Of a stretch of DNA of 64,000 nt, positions 24,009 to 34,144 are shown piece by piece. Numbering within the stretch: position 1 is the stretch's first letter; every line of letters starts with the position of its first letter. The notes below the pieces were generated by a model. That model searched no databases, had not been told where the DNA came from, and saw only the letters and a list, made by a program, of their open reading frames with translations. A program made the position numbers and the translations under genes. The DNA lies in contig VICG01000007.1 of assembly GCA_008692225.1 (NCBI GenBank), positions 655,501 to 719,500 on the forward strand. The letters run 5' to 3'. This DNA comes from Monilinia fructicola (taxonomy: Eukaryota; Ascomycota; Leotiomycetes; Helotiales; Sclerotiniaceae).

Positions 24009-25323
24009 ATGGTTACAAATAACAATATTGACGACCAGCATCAACCTCTGAAGGTACTGATAGCTGGTGGTGGCATTGGAGGATTATCAGCAGCGATTTT
24101 CCTGCGGCAAGCAGGACACAATGTGGAGGTATGTAGACATTAAGATCAACCTACGAGATGATTCGAAAATAACAACCCTTTAGATCTTCGAACAGTCTCG
24201 ATTAGCATCTGAAACTGGTGCAGCAATACACATTCCCAGCAATGTTAACGGCCTCCTGAGAAGATTGGGCATGGTTCCAGAGGACCATGGAGCAAACCTG
24301 ACCGAATGGATATCTGAGTATCGGCCCAACGGCGAGCTTGTATATTCCAAAGATGTCAGAGACATTTCGAAACTCTACCCATACCCCTGGCAATTGATTC
24401 ATCGGGTGGATCTTCATAATGCATTGAAAGATATAGCTACCTCCAAAGAAGGCAAAGGAGCCCCAGCAATTCTACATACTCGAAGCAGAGTTGCTTCTGT
24501 TGATGTCGAAGCTCCGTCTCTGACTCTAGATGATGGGTCTACACACACTGCTGATTTTATAATTGCTGCTGATGGCATTCATTCAAAAATCAGGAGTTTA
24601 CTGGTAAAAGATCGCCCACCCCCAAATCCATCTGGAGCCAGTGCATTTAGGTTCTTAATTCCAATCGATGAAATTAGATCAGATCCTAAGACGGCGCATT
24701 TTGTTGAGAAGCCAGGAGAAATGCTTCTCTTCTATGGATCCGACCGAAGAATAGTTGCTTATCCTTGTAGGGACAACACCTTGTTAAATATGGTGGCAAT
24801 GCATCCTGAAGAAGAAACAGAGGCTAGTTCAGAAGATTGGAGTCAAATAGCATCGAAAGACCTGATGTTAGGTTGCTACACTTCATTTACAGACGATATC
24901 CGAGCTTTAATAGCGAAAGCTTCTCCCGAAGATATCAAGCTATGGAATTTGCTGGACCACGATGAGTTAGGAAAAGAAAACTGGGTCCATGGCAAAGTGG
25001 CACTTCTCGGAGATGCTGCTCATGGATTTCTTCCCCATCAAGGACAAGGCGGTGCCCAAGCTATAGAAGACAGCGCGGCCATTGGTGCGTTGTTTCCATT
25101 GGGAACGCGATCATCTGACGTCGAAAAACGTCTCAATCTTTATGTTGAAGCCAGATACGATCGAGCTACACTTGTGCAGGATTTTACCCGCCAAGCTGCA
25201 TTTCAGACGCCTCGTGGAAAGCACGGAGGCAAGGTTATGGATCCTATGCAATTTAGCCACATCAATTTCTCTCACGATGCGTATGATCATGCGCATGGAA
25301 TTTTACTACGCGAATTGAACTGA
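24009..25323 (+). CDS. FAD-dependent monooxygenase (salicylate-hydroxylase-like)
   Basis: A class A flavoprotein hydroxylase-type enzyme that uses NAD(P)H and O2 on an aromatic or polyketide-like substrate; the substrate is not predictable. Exon 1 is 24009-24128 (40 codons), the intron is 24129-24183 (55 nt, GTATGT...TTTAG, phase 0), and exon 2 is 24184-25323, giving 419 residues. The dinucleotide-binding motif AGGGIGGLSAA is at residues 19-29, the DG motif (AADGIHSKIR) is at about 168-177, and the GD motif (LLGDAAHGFLPHQGQG) is at about 314-329. These are in the usual order and spacing. Without exon 1 the FAD fingerprint would be missing, which supports the start. There is no signal peptide. 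No cluster partners are adjacent. The frame is intact. Confidence 0.92.
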
Positions 25324-26365
25324 AAAGCTTGTATCGGAGCATACCAACGTCTTGGAGACCTGGTCTTGGTCCAAGACGGAATATCAACGAAAAGCTACGA
25401 AATGAAACAGCCTTTGACAGCAACATACAAAACATGCAAGATCCATCTATCAGCACTTCTGCTATCTGATAATTTCCAGACTGGTCATAGAGGTACGTGG
25501 ACAATTACCACGTTTTCGTTCACGCGCCAAAAGAATTGGATTTTGTCGCTTGGCCTGGAATGATTTGGAGAAGACTCCCGACGCCGAATCTGTTCTTCAA
25601 ACTCCAATTCTACGCTCAAAGTCCATTCCTTAAGCCCCCAATCTCATTAACTGGAAGGGGAAGCCACTCTGTTTTGAATGGGATCAGAGGAATCCCCCTG
25701 CTTTTCTCCACCAACGACAAAAATGACGAGCAAAGTGCCCGGGCTAGCGCAAGAAGAGGCGAGAGCAAATCTTCGGTTGAAGGACTGTTCAGATATATAG
25801 ATACGTTGCATGGTGCTGGAACTAGGTCTGTGGTTCAGAGCTTTTATTGAAGGAAGGTATAAATATCTGTGAAGGCATCACTAGTGCCAGGTCCTTGAAT
25901 CGGGTGATAATGGATGAGAGTTATGTTTCATTATACGACATATTAATAACTATTATAATAAAATTGGCCATAAAGTAATAGTCTTAAATCGCTCTTACGG
26001 TATTACTTTTACCTCTTTTGAGACTTTGGCTCAATTCTATTTGCGTTGACGTTATACCTGAATACTGATGAGTTATCATCGCCTGGGCAACCAATTCATA
26101 CCCTTTTTAGATCCCCTACATTTTCCCTTCTCTTTACCTTTCTCCATCTTCTATCTAAGATCTTACATCTCACCCTATTGAGAAATTATGATTTAAGAGA
26201 ATAAAAAAGCAAGATTGATTTGTGAACATTATCGTTTCTATCAAAGTGAGATATGATAATTCACCACAGATTAATCAATGAATGTTGGGTAGATATACGT
26301 TTATATGTGCTTACTATGGATAGTATATATTTCTATTTGCCATGCATCAGTCATTCAACAAAGCA
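25324..26365. other. Intergenic region with a possible orphan coding fragment
   Basis: The plus-strand frame 25497-25850 (117 codons) reads like real protein, for example HVFVHAPKELDFVAWPGMIW and later SVEGLFRYIDTLHG. It has no good start context and no family I recognise. It could be the tail of a decayed gene or an unrecognised exon. The rest holds the upstream region of the tRNA. Confidence 0.35.
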
Positions 26366-26465
26366 TCCCTCGTGGCGCAATTGGCTAGCGCGTTCGACTG
26401 TTACTTGGCGAAGAAATTCTCAAAACGACATCGAGAGGTTCGTGGTTCGACCCCACGCGAGGGAG
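26366..26465 (+). tRNA. tRNA-Asn(GTT) with a 26-nt intron
   Basis: The cloverleaf can be drawn fully. The acceptor stem is TCCCTCG (26366-26372) with CGAGGGA (26458-26464), and G26465 is the discriminator. The D stem is GCGC/GCGC around AATTGGCTA. The anticodon stem is TTCGA/TCGAG, and the T arm is CGTGG TTCGACC CCACG. The loop is CT-GTT-A...A with anticodon GTT at 26400-26402. The intron 26404-26429 lies one base 3' of the anticodon, the canonical nuclear position. A run of seven T directly follows. Confidence 0.93.
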
Positions 26466-26472
26466 TTTTTTT
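26466..26472 (+). terminator. RNA polymerase III terminator of tRNA-Asn
   Basis: Seven consecutive T residues begin right after the discriminator base, as expected for Pol III termination. Confidence 0.85.
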
Positions 26473-27683
26473 GGTATTATTTTTCAATAAATTTTCGCAG
26501 TTTCATTTCGGAAATTCTTGAATGAGGTGTACATTTTTTGTTTGATGTTGTTGGCTGGCGTGGTGAACTCATGAAATAGGGTCCGTGCTCTTATTGCAGA
26601 TTTGTAGCGGGCCGACCGAACCGGCCCGAGCGTACCCGAGAGAAGCTTGTAGCATCGGATGGATGGAGTGAGTAAAGTCTTAAAGTTCAATGGACTTTTG
26701 GTTATAGAAGTGAATTCCTATGGAAATTTATTGGATGGACAATTTCCGAGACCATCCCTCTTTGATTGTCACGTGATATGTAGGAATAGCTGGATCTATG
26801 GTAAAGCCTTCCCCCCAATGCATCCTCACTCAACAGCTTGGGTGAAATTGTAAGACGATATGGCGTTGAGGATTCTGTATTGAGCAGCAAGTATATTGGG
26901 CCTATACCTGTTGAGGAATGGAGTTATCAATCGTACTGATTGATGTTGATGATGTAAGGTTTGCTGGATGTAAACTAAAACTCGGAGATAGTGAACTGGA
27001 ACCGCTTCTGCAAGTTAGCAGTATTGCAAGGCTTCTTATACTCTATGGGACTGACACAAACAGCTGATTACAGACTAATGTACTCATTCTTTGCAGAGTC
27101 GCACCTCTTATCCTGCATTGTTTTGCGCGAATTCTACGGATAGAGCAAAAACATATGTGAATGTATGAGGCGATGTCTAGACGTGTCCACTCTCTCAAGA
27201 AGTAATGTTATTTTGAAAAAGAGCAGGGTATGGAATATGAGCTATGAAATATGAGACAGACTGTATGCATGTAATATATACTAAATCCAAATTGATTCAT
27301 TAAACGTCACAAATTGAATCTCGAAAAAAAGAAGAAAAAAACATATGTGACCACAGAATGGAAGTTGATAAATACCGAAAATAGTCCTTCAAATATACTT
27401 CACACCAGGGAAAAAAGCGACAACAGAAATTCAACTTCATGGTAACACTTGTAGTCCATATCCACTATCATCATTCTTATTTGCAACATCTCACTTTGTT
27501 TTGGACATTGGAACATCATTGCTCACATGAACAATGGAGCCTCAATATTCAATCTCCGACGTTCACAGGGGTTTAAGGTGTACCAGCTGCATGCAGCCTT
27601 GATCCACTCCTGTATCTGCGATATCAACCATTTCCCGAGGGAAGCATCTGACGAGGAGACAGTGTAGCAAGATGGGGAAGAGG
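26473..27683. other. Intergenic region
   Basis: No supported gene. An A/G-rich patch with two ACATATGTGA-type words lies at about 27151-27350. The right end is the 3' flank of the HET gene. Confidence 0.4.
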
Positions 27684-29595
27684 CTAGTCCAAAAGCTGGT
27701 ACGCCAAAGGTACGTAAAGATACAAATCCACCGTTTCATCGGGCGTCGGATGTTCGAATTTGGGCAATCCAAATGGCGAAGAGACTTCGTTGAGCTTCAC
27801 TTTTATACTTTTCCGAGCTTGGGGTGCTTGCTGTGCTAAGCCAGCAGTTCCAATGAACCTTAGCTTGTTTTTGCTCCTTCTTATAATTGCTGCCCTTTTG
27901 ATACCTGCAAATTCACACAGGTAATCACCCACACAAGCTACCGAGGATCCAAGACCCATGCTTCCAGGTGGGTCCAATTTTGTGATGCAGGTCCCATCAA
28001 GGACTGAAGTTTCCCCGATGGAAGTATCCAAGAGGAATAATCGTGCCCCATCTATAGACGATGCGGGAAGGAACTCTGGTTTCTCAAAATTTGAATGAAA
28101 TGGCCTGTCGCGCAACAAAAGCTCGTTCCCTAGATCCGGATTCTTAGGCAGGAAATTTGGCTCACACAAACCTTGCGGCATTGTTATTGGAATCCAGGAA
28201 ACATCAAAATCACAAGTCGACACGACTTTGAGACCGGGCTTATCCAAGCCTTCTAGCAGTTCCAAGAATAAGTCACTCTCTTCTTGCACTCTAGCTTGAA
28301 CTTTATGCGGAAGGTGACGTTGAATATTCAACCTCCAGTCTGCGGTTTTCGACAGGTCGGTTATGATTTGCTCGTATGAAGGACCAAGGTGTACGATACG
28401 ACCGACCAAGCGAGCTGGAATTTTCAATACCGTAGGGTTATTTTCTTTAGGAGAACGACCAAGATCCCCCTTCTGAGGCATCTTCAAGAAGGCGTCTTCG
28501 GCGACATCCTTCATCGACGTTATACCTGGGCCACCAAGAGAGTCCCTGACCAATCTACCAAACTTCAGGATATCCCCTTGGGGAACTTCGGTATCAGAAT
28601 TTTTGAAAAGGATTGTATCCTTCCAGACTTCATATAGTGTTTTCCGATAGTCCATAGGAAACCCGGCATAGCAATCCGTAGCCAGACCAATCAAACCATA
28701 TATCTTATCTCTTGGCTCTTTGCATAAAGCTTGTCGATGATTAACTAGAAGGTTTTGTAGTTTGTGACCGCCATCATACTTGTTTAAGAATTGATAGTGA
28801 AGTCTCCAGGGAACTGTATGTGAAAACGGGGTTCCTGGAAGCCTTGTTCCACCAGGCCCTTCGATTTGTTCCATAGTTTCCATGGTTTGTGGCCAGGGAA
28901 GGGTAATGGTTTCCACAAATCGTTGCCAGTCTATGACTTCAAACCCAAAGGAGATAATAATTTTCCTAGCTTTACCAATCTCTTGAACAATCCAAAGTCT
29001 GCTCCAATACTCATTTAAGCATATCTTCATCAAGTAATTGAAGAGCAATAGTTGATCTTGTCGTTGCTGAGTATGCGCTGACATCTCAAAAGGCGCTATT
29101 TTCTTCGGTTCCGGCCAGACAGGGGGTGTGAGACGCTCTTCCTTTCTTAGCCATATTACCACAAGCTTTGCGCGCTCATAGATATATGGAATAATTGCCA
29201 ATTGATGGTTCCGTTCCAAGACATCATCTTGATTTATGCAAATAGCATCGATCCACAGGATTAGCCCTTCGGTGCTTTGCTGCTGCATGCAGACGAGTGC
29301 ATCGTAGAGGTTCTTCGTAACGAAAAATTGTTGATCATTAAGACTGATAGAATAGTCACGAGCCTCATCACCCCAAGTATAGGAGAGAGCATCATACTTT
29401 GGACGCTCCCCGAATGTTGCATGTCTGAGGAAGCAACGTGGTTGCTGGACACTTGGCCCGGAAAATAGATGCAGAAGCTATAAGCCCCTAGTCAGTAATC
29501 ACTGCTCAAACTTACAACTGTATAGGCTGCACACTTACTCGAATCCCATCCACGGATGAGTCAAGAGCGTCATGAGAAAATCGCTTCATCTTCAT
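27684..29595 (-). CDS. HET-domain (heterokaryon incompatibility) protein
   Basis: HET proteins take part in non-self recognition and can trigger cell death after fusion of unlike hyphae. Exon 1 is 29539-29595 (19 codons, ending in DGIR). The intron is 29478-29538 (61 nt, GTAAGT, branch CTGAC, TATAG). Exon 2 is 27684-29477. The protein is about 616 residues. HET motifs appear in order: YDALSYTWGDE (about 47-57), ILWIDAICINQDD (about 92-104), and SRLWIVQEI (about 178-186). The long C-terminal part has no NACHT, WD40 or ankyrin repeats, so its trigger and partner are unknown. The short first exon is inferred from splice signals and a good Met-Lys-Met-Lys start. The frame is intact. Confidence 0.88.
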
Positions 29596-29868
29596 CAAAA
29601 TGATGATGAGACCGATGATAAATAATCGAGAAGAAAAAGCATAGCTGAAATCGCAGAACGAGATTAATACTGAGCAAGCGTAAAAGCGGCAAGATCTCAG
29701 TTCAGCTGATCATAACTGTACCATGGTACTGGCCAATAATTGATGCAGGGAGTGACATTAATTTATCGGCTAAAAAAATCCTCCCTAATGTGTTACCAGC
29801 AGTCCGAAGCATTGTAACCATGGGGGATATCGTACCACAATGAACGCCTATCTCCAACTTTAGATTCA

Positions 29869-30879
29869 TTACACTTCGTCCTCGTCCTCGTCCTCGTCCT
29901 CCTCAACAGGGGCTCGTCTCCTTTGCGAGGAAGCGCCACTTCTCCTCCTTTCCCTCAAGTTATCTTCCGTCGACGTAACCACCTTCTCTCCTACATAATT
30001 CTCCCCATCCCACTCAGCTCCACACTTTGGACACTTTTTGTTGGGCCGTGATTTCCAATACGCAGTCTCACAAATATTGTGTAGCCGCACATTGCATTCT
30101 CTCCTCGAGCATCTCTCTCCAACCGTTACAATTCCTTTGCACGCCTCACAACCTTTTATCCTATGCCACTCATCTGGGTCATCTGAATCATTGTATGTAT
30201 CGACAAGCCAGCTTCGAAGCTCGAGTATTGCACGAGGCGTCAAAGAATAGTACCCTCGTCTACTTTTTTCGAACCATCCTTGCGCTACCAATCCAGCCAA
30301 TACCTTTTCCGCTTCTACTTTATTCACACCATGATCTACAGTATGCATATCGGCATCACCTACGCTCTGCCGACCGGATCCTCTTATAATTGACGAATGT
30401 ATGGCCTGAATACCGGTTATGGCCATGATCTCCCTTCCCTTTGTATTATATGATTCAAACATAGCATCTAGAACCCGCTTGATATATAACATTTCTTCCG
30501 GTGTAAAAGTAGTCGCGAGTTCAGTGAGTGGATCGCTAGCACTGTTGACAACAGCCCAAACTCTTTTATTTGATAGTTGATGTCTCATACTCCTAATTTC
30601 GTAATCGAACGGCGAGAGGGCTTGAGCAGCACTATTTAAATAGGATGTCAGGTCATCCAGTGTGACATCATCTGGGGAGAAAAGTCTTCCTTCTAGGAGA
30701 TAAATTTCAGTTACCAAGCAAACGATGATTGATTTGAGAAAGAAAAACTTACCATCTTTGACGGTAAAGATATGAGCGAGCAACTCTTTGCCTTCATCCA
30801 GATTTAGACTACCTCGTGCCAGCAATGCTTGAAGAAATGCGCGATTAGTATCATCGTAGTGTTCCAGAGCGACATCCAT
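29869..30879 (-). CDS. NSE1: NSE1, RING-like subunit of the Smc5-Smc6 complex
   Basis: NSE1 works with NSE3 and NSE4 in the Smc5-Smc6 DNA-repair complex and has a variant RING that supports ubiquitin ligase activity. The C-terminal zinc region shows C-x2-C in GCEACKG, then CSRREC, LHNIC and KCPKCGAEW, the family order. Upstream is the winged-helix part with AEKVLAGLVAQGWFEKSRRGYY. A probable 60-nt intron at 30693-30752 (GTAAGT...TCCTAG) is a multiple of three and has no stop, so the frame reads through it. Splicing gives about 316 residues and joins VKD to GRLFSPDDVTLDDL through a split Glu codon. The tail is an acidic ED repeat coded by a CTCGTC-type repeat at 29876-29900. The nuclear role is known from the family. 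Confidence 0.9.
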   Translation of the reverse strand: MDVALEHYDDTNRAFLQALLARGSLNLDEGKELLAHIFTVKDGKFFFLKSIIVCLVTEIYLLEGRLFSPDDVTLDDLTSYLNSAAQALSPFDYEIRSMRHQLSNKRVWAVVNSASDPLTELATTFTPEEMLYIKRVLDAMFESYNTKGREIMAITGIQAIHSSIIRGSGRQSVGDADMHTVDHGVNKVEAEKVLAGLVAQGWFEKSRRGYYSLTPRAILELRSWLVDTYNDSDDPDEWHRIKGCEACKGIVTVGERCSRRECNVRLHNICETAYWKSRPNKKCPKCGAEWDGENYVGEKVVTSTEDNLRERRRSGASSQRRRAPVEEDEDEDEDEV

Positions 30880-31850
30880 GATTAATAGATCGATCGAATG
30901 GTGAATTGCAAGTTGTAAACTGTATGATTATAATATCATATATCGCAAAGATGTTGAGTAGATTGATCATCAGAAATGTAGAGATGTGACTGCGAACGTA
31001 GGGAGACGCGTTTGTGGTCGCGGATTAATTTTTGGGCGTGTTTAAGGTTAGAACTAGCGTGTTCTCTTTTCGGTTCAGGCCCAAGTCACATTATTGAGTT
31101 CTAATCATTCACTTACATATATAGTTCTAGTCGTCGCTGCTGGAAACCTTGCAATTGTATAGAACCTTGGAAGTACTCGAATAGAACATCTTAATTACAG
31201 CACAAACTGTATATAAAGAAATGTTCTGAGGTCCATAAATGCCACGGATTAATTCAACTGTTTGAGTCTTGATCATGAGCGCAAACCTAGACAACGCCGA
31301 TCATTCAGTCCTGATAGGCCAAGTGTCCTGCGGCGGAAATGATTTGTTACTACGACGGTTTGGTCGTTCAGCTTGTCATGAACATTGAAATCCAGGCGGG
31401 GTGGTGCAAATGCAAGAATTGTGCTGTGGTATGTTATACTGTTGGGGAAATGAGAAGGCCAAAGTTGATGTAACTGTTCTGGCGAGATTTGAGGATACAA
31501 CTGGTCGACTGGCAGATTCTGAGAGGCCTTTTATCCAAGTCATGAGGATCTCTAGCGTGCTTCTAAGCTTAAGGCAGTTCTATGGGTATGAGAACGGAGG
31601 AGAACAGGATCTGTGCAGGATCAACCACGCGCATATAATATCTCGACCGTTCCTACCGATCAAGAGTTTCTTTACGAGGAGATATGGGACCTTACATTTG
31701 ACAACATATGTGGAACTGCACATGTATCAGATTTGAAGTGTCATATTCTGTTATTTCATTATACCAGTACCGTTCCATGGAATAGCAAATTCCATTGCTC
31801 TCCAAGACAATTACTATTTTCTGAGTCACCCTACTTCCAACCACCACCAC
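30880..31850. other. Intergenic region
   Basis: No supported gene. The left part is the NSE1 promoter and the right end the 3' flank of the DUF427 gene. Confidence 0.4.
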
Positions 31851-32365
31851 CTACTTCTCCTCTGCCTTCACATCAACCAGATTCTTATCTATGAGCTCAT
31901 TAGTTTCGACGATGTTGTTTCTGCTCTCGGAACATCACTTACAGAAGGCAACATAATCCTTGATATTCTCAGCTTTCTCAAATGGGGTTGGATAATACCA
32001 AGCTGCATTCTTCAACTCCGTTTTCTACAATTTGTTAATTTGTTCCTTCTATGTACGCTGAAAGACGGGGAGACTCACTATCAAACGTAATGGTATAGTA
32101 AGATGCATCACCTTTCCAGGGACAATGTGTACTATGGTCTGTCTTTGAGAGCATAGCTTGTTTAACGGAGCTAAGTCATCAGAATCCATCATCCAAACCA
32201 AAAACACATATAACTCACGAAGGCGGAAACTTCATTGTCAGCAAGACATCAACCATACCTTCAAAATTGGGTACATACATAAACATTTCCCTCCACAACC
32301 TCCCAATTGTCTGTTTCGGCAATGGTACGACCGTTTACAGTCGCGGTAGCTTTTCCTGAAGGCAT
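31851..32365 (-). CDS. DUF427 (beta-tent) protein with five exons, one of 11 nt
   Basis: DUF427 proteins are small beta-rich proteins of unknown role. Five exons can be assembled: 32279-32365, 32219-32229 (11 nt), 32079-32170, 31943-32024 and 31851-31888. The introns are 48-54 nt and all GT-AG. Family landmarks then line up: TATVNGRTIAETDNWEVVEG, FPPSSVK, LSKTDHSTHCPWKGDASYY, AAWYYPTPFEKAENIKDYVAF. The micro-exon codes FPPS. At the third junction the frame is off by one: the acceptor is followed by four A (plus-strand T at 32021-32024) where three would keep frame. With one base less the protein is 102 residues. The many tiny exons explain why no long open frame is visible. Confidence 0.78.
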
Positions 32366-33346
32366 TGTTGCTGTCTAATTACGATATTGTTCATTGAACG
32401 TTTGTGATGAAGTTTGGGGTGGATGGCCTGATTATTATATCGAGCTGCAAGATGGTTTGTAATAATGAGGGGTAGCTCGGATGAATATTCCCCGCGTTTT
32501 TTGATTAAGTAATCTCAGGAATGCTGGGGGAGTAGTTTTCTCCGAGAGCCGATTACACTTTCCTAATACTACCTAGGTAGATGATTACCTAGGTAATACT
32601 CGTTTCGAGTGGATTTAGGAATCGAAGAATGATTACGTGATTTGATTCGATCACATCGGGTTGGAATTATAGGAGGTGCTCGGCTATATACTTGCATGAG
32701 AATAACTCCATATCGCAGCTTGATCTGAAAATTGATATACTCCCCAGCTTCGAAAGATGCATTCGCCCGTTGGGCTCATCCCAGGATTCATAAAGGACTC
32801 GAAAACAATATGTTTTATGGTAATTCTCAAATCATTCCCAAATCATCGTACCAGTCATTCTTGTGGTCGTTCTGTTGTCATTCTATGGAGAATCCAATTG
32901 TTTCAGTCATTAGAATCAGATAATCATTTCACGTTTACTTCTCGATTGTTCCAGTTAATATTCTTTGTTTTTGATACAAAACCGTCATTGTCATTATCGA
33001 GATAGTTTCAGTCATTTCAGAGTCATTAAATAATCATTCTATCCTTACCTTTGAATGATTTCAGTCAATATTGGACATTTCACAGTCATTTTCAGCTATT
33101 GCATGGCTTTTTTCAGTCACCATATCACCAGTATCCTTCCATTTAACGTTCATTTCCATTCATTTCGTCCTCTCCAAATTTGTATAAGTAGGTGCAGAAA
33201 TCCCACTTTGCTATGCCCTTTCTTTTCATCAACAAAACTGCAACAGAAAGCAATTGCCTATCAAACCCTCGACAATCCAGCAAAAACGCATACCTGTTCC
33301 TCACACCTCTATATCTTATATATCAGCCTCACTCCCAACTCTCATC
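32366..33346. other. Divergent promoter region
   Basis: This region lies between the minus-strand DUF427 gene and the plus-strand zinc-ribbon gene and may serve both. It holds two copies of TACCTAGGTA (32570, 32586) and a cluster of TTTCAGTCA words (32901, 33006, 33059, 33111). No coding signal is seen. Confidence 0.5.
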
Positions 33347-34144
33347 ATGTCGAAACTCCCAAGATCCGACGCTCCGGGGCCCGTGGAACGAGTTTCCAAA
33401 AGTCCCAGATACATGATAGATAGTGACAAAACTCCCTGATGTGCCAAAGTCACAATCTTTAAGTGAGATCGAGCTATGGGAAATCTTTCCCAGGGGATGG
33501 TGGATCTGCTGCTATCCAGACTGCCCAGTTGGGGTCCATGGACTGGAGAAACGTAGATGTGTCGAACTCAAGAGCAAGCCTATATGGTCTAAATTATTCC
33601 CTCGATTGCACTATGGGGTGCTCCGCAAAAAAACCTTGAAGGATGCGCATGAGCAAGGGAAAAGGGATCCGATACAAGATTTGTACGGTTGTTGGTTCTG
33701 CCCGGCAGAGGATTGTCAAAGAAGGGTTCTTTTGGATGTATCAAAAGAAGCGTGTGAGTGTGGATTGACTACTTCGAGAGACTCAGTGGTCAAGGCTGCT
33801 GAGGCTGCAAATCCTGAACCTTCAACGCTCGAATATTTTGAACGACGCAAGGAGGAGTTGCAAGGCTACCGTGGTAAGGGTAAGGGTAAGCAAATTCGTG
33901 AGAGAACGCCCGAAGAGGGAATTGACGTAATGAAGGGGGGGCTTGATGGGGGAAGGCCGTGGTTGTGAGAAAGCGCGAGGAAAAGGCTAAAGTGGGTACT
34001 CAGAAGGAGTATAAAGCTTATGACAGGTACTATGAAGAGGAATTTGACAAGGATCATGGGAAGGATTCTCTGATGAGCCTGAGAGCTGGCTGTATTAAAC
34101 ATACTGCAAAAAAGCCCCTGGGAGATAAATTCGACGAGCTCTGA
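33347..34144 (+). CDS. Zinc-ribbon-like fungal protein, unknown (three one-base frame breaks)
   Basis: The long central frame (33423-33968) has no ATG of its own. An ATG at 33347 opens a second frame that overlaps it, and a Lys/Glu-rich third frame runs to a stop at 34144. The three join into one protein of about 264 residues if one surplus base is removed in each of three places: within AAAACTCCC (33428-33436), a run of seven G (33935-33941) and a run of five G (33948-33952). The core has paired cysteines: WWICCYPDCPVG with a later RRC, and GCWFCPAEDCQ followed by CECG. These resemble two zinc-ribbon knuckles. The C-terminal part is highly charged. No family name can be given. A C-terminus at 33968 remains possible. 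Confidence 0.6.

Noticed and set aside
24009..29595. Monooxygenase and HET gene as part of a secondary-metabolite cluster
   Set aside because: No synthase, transporter or cluster regulator lies nearby, and a tRNA gene separates them.
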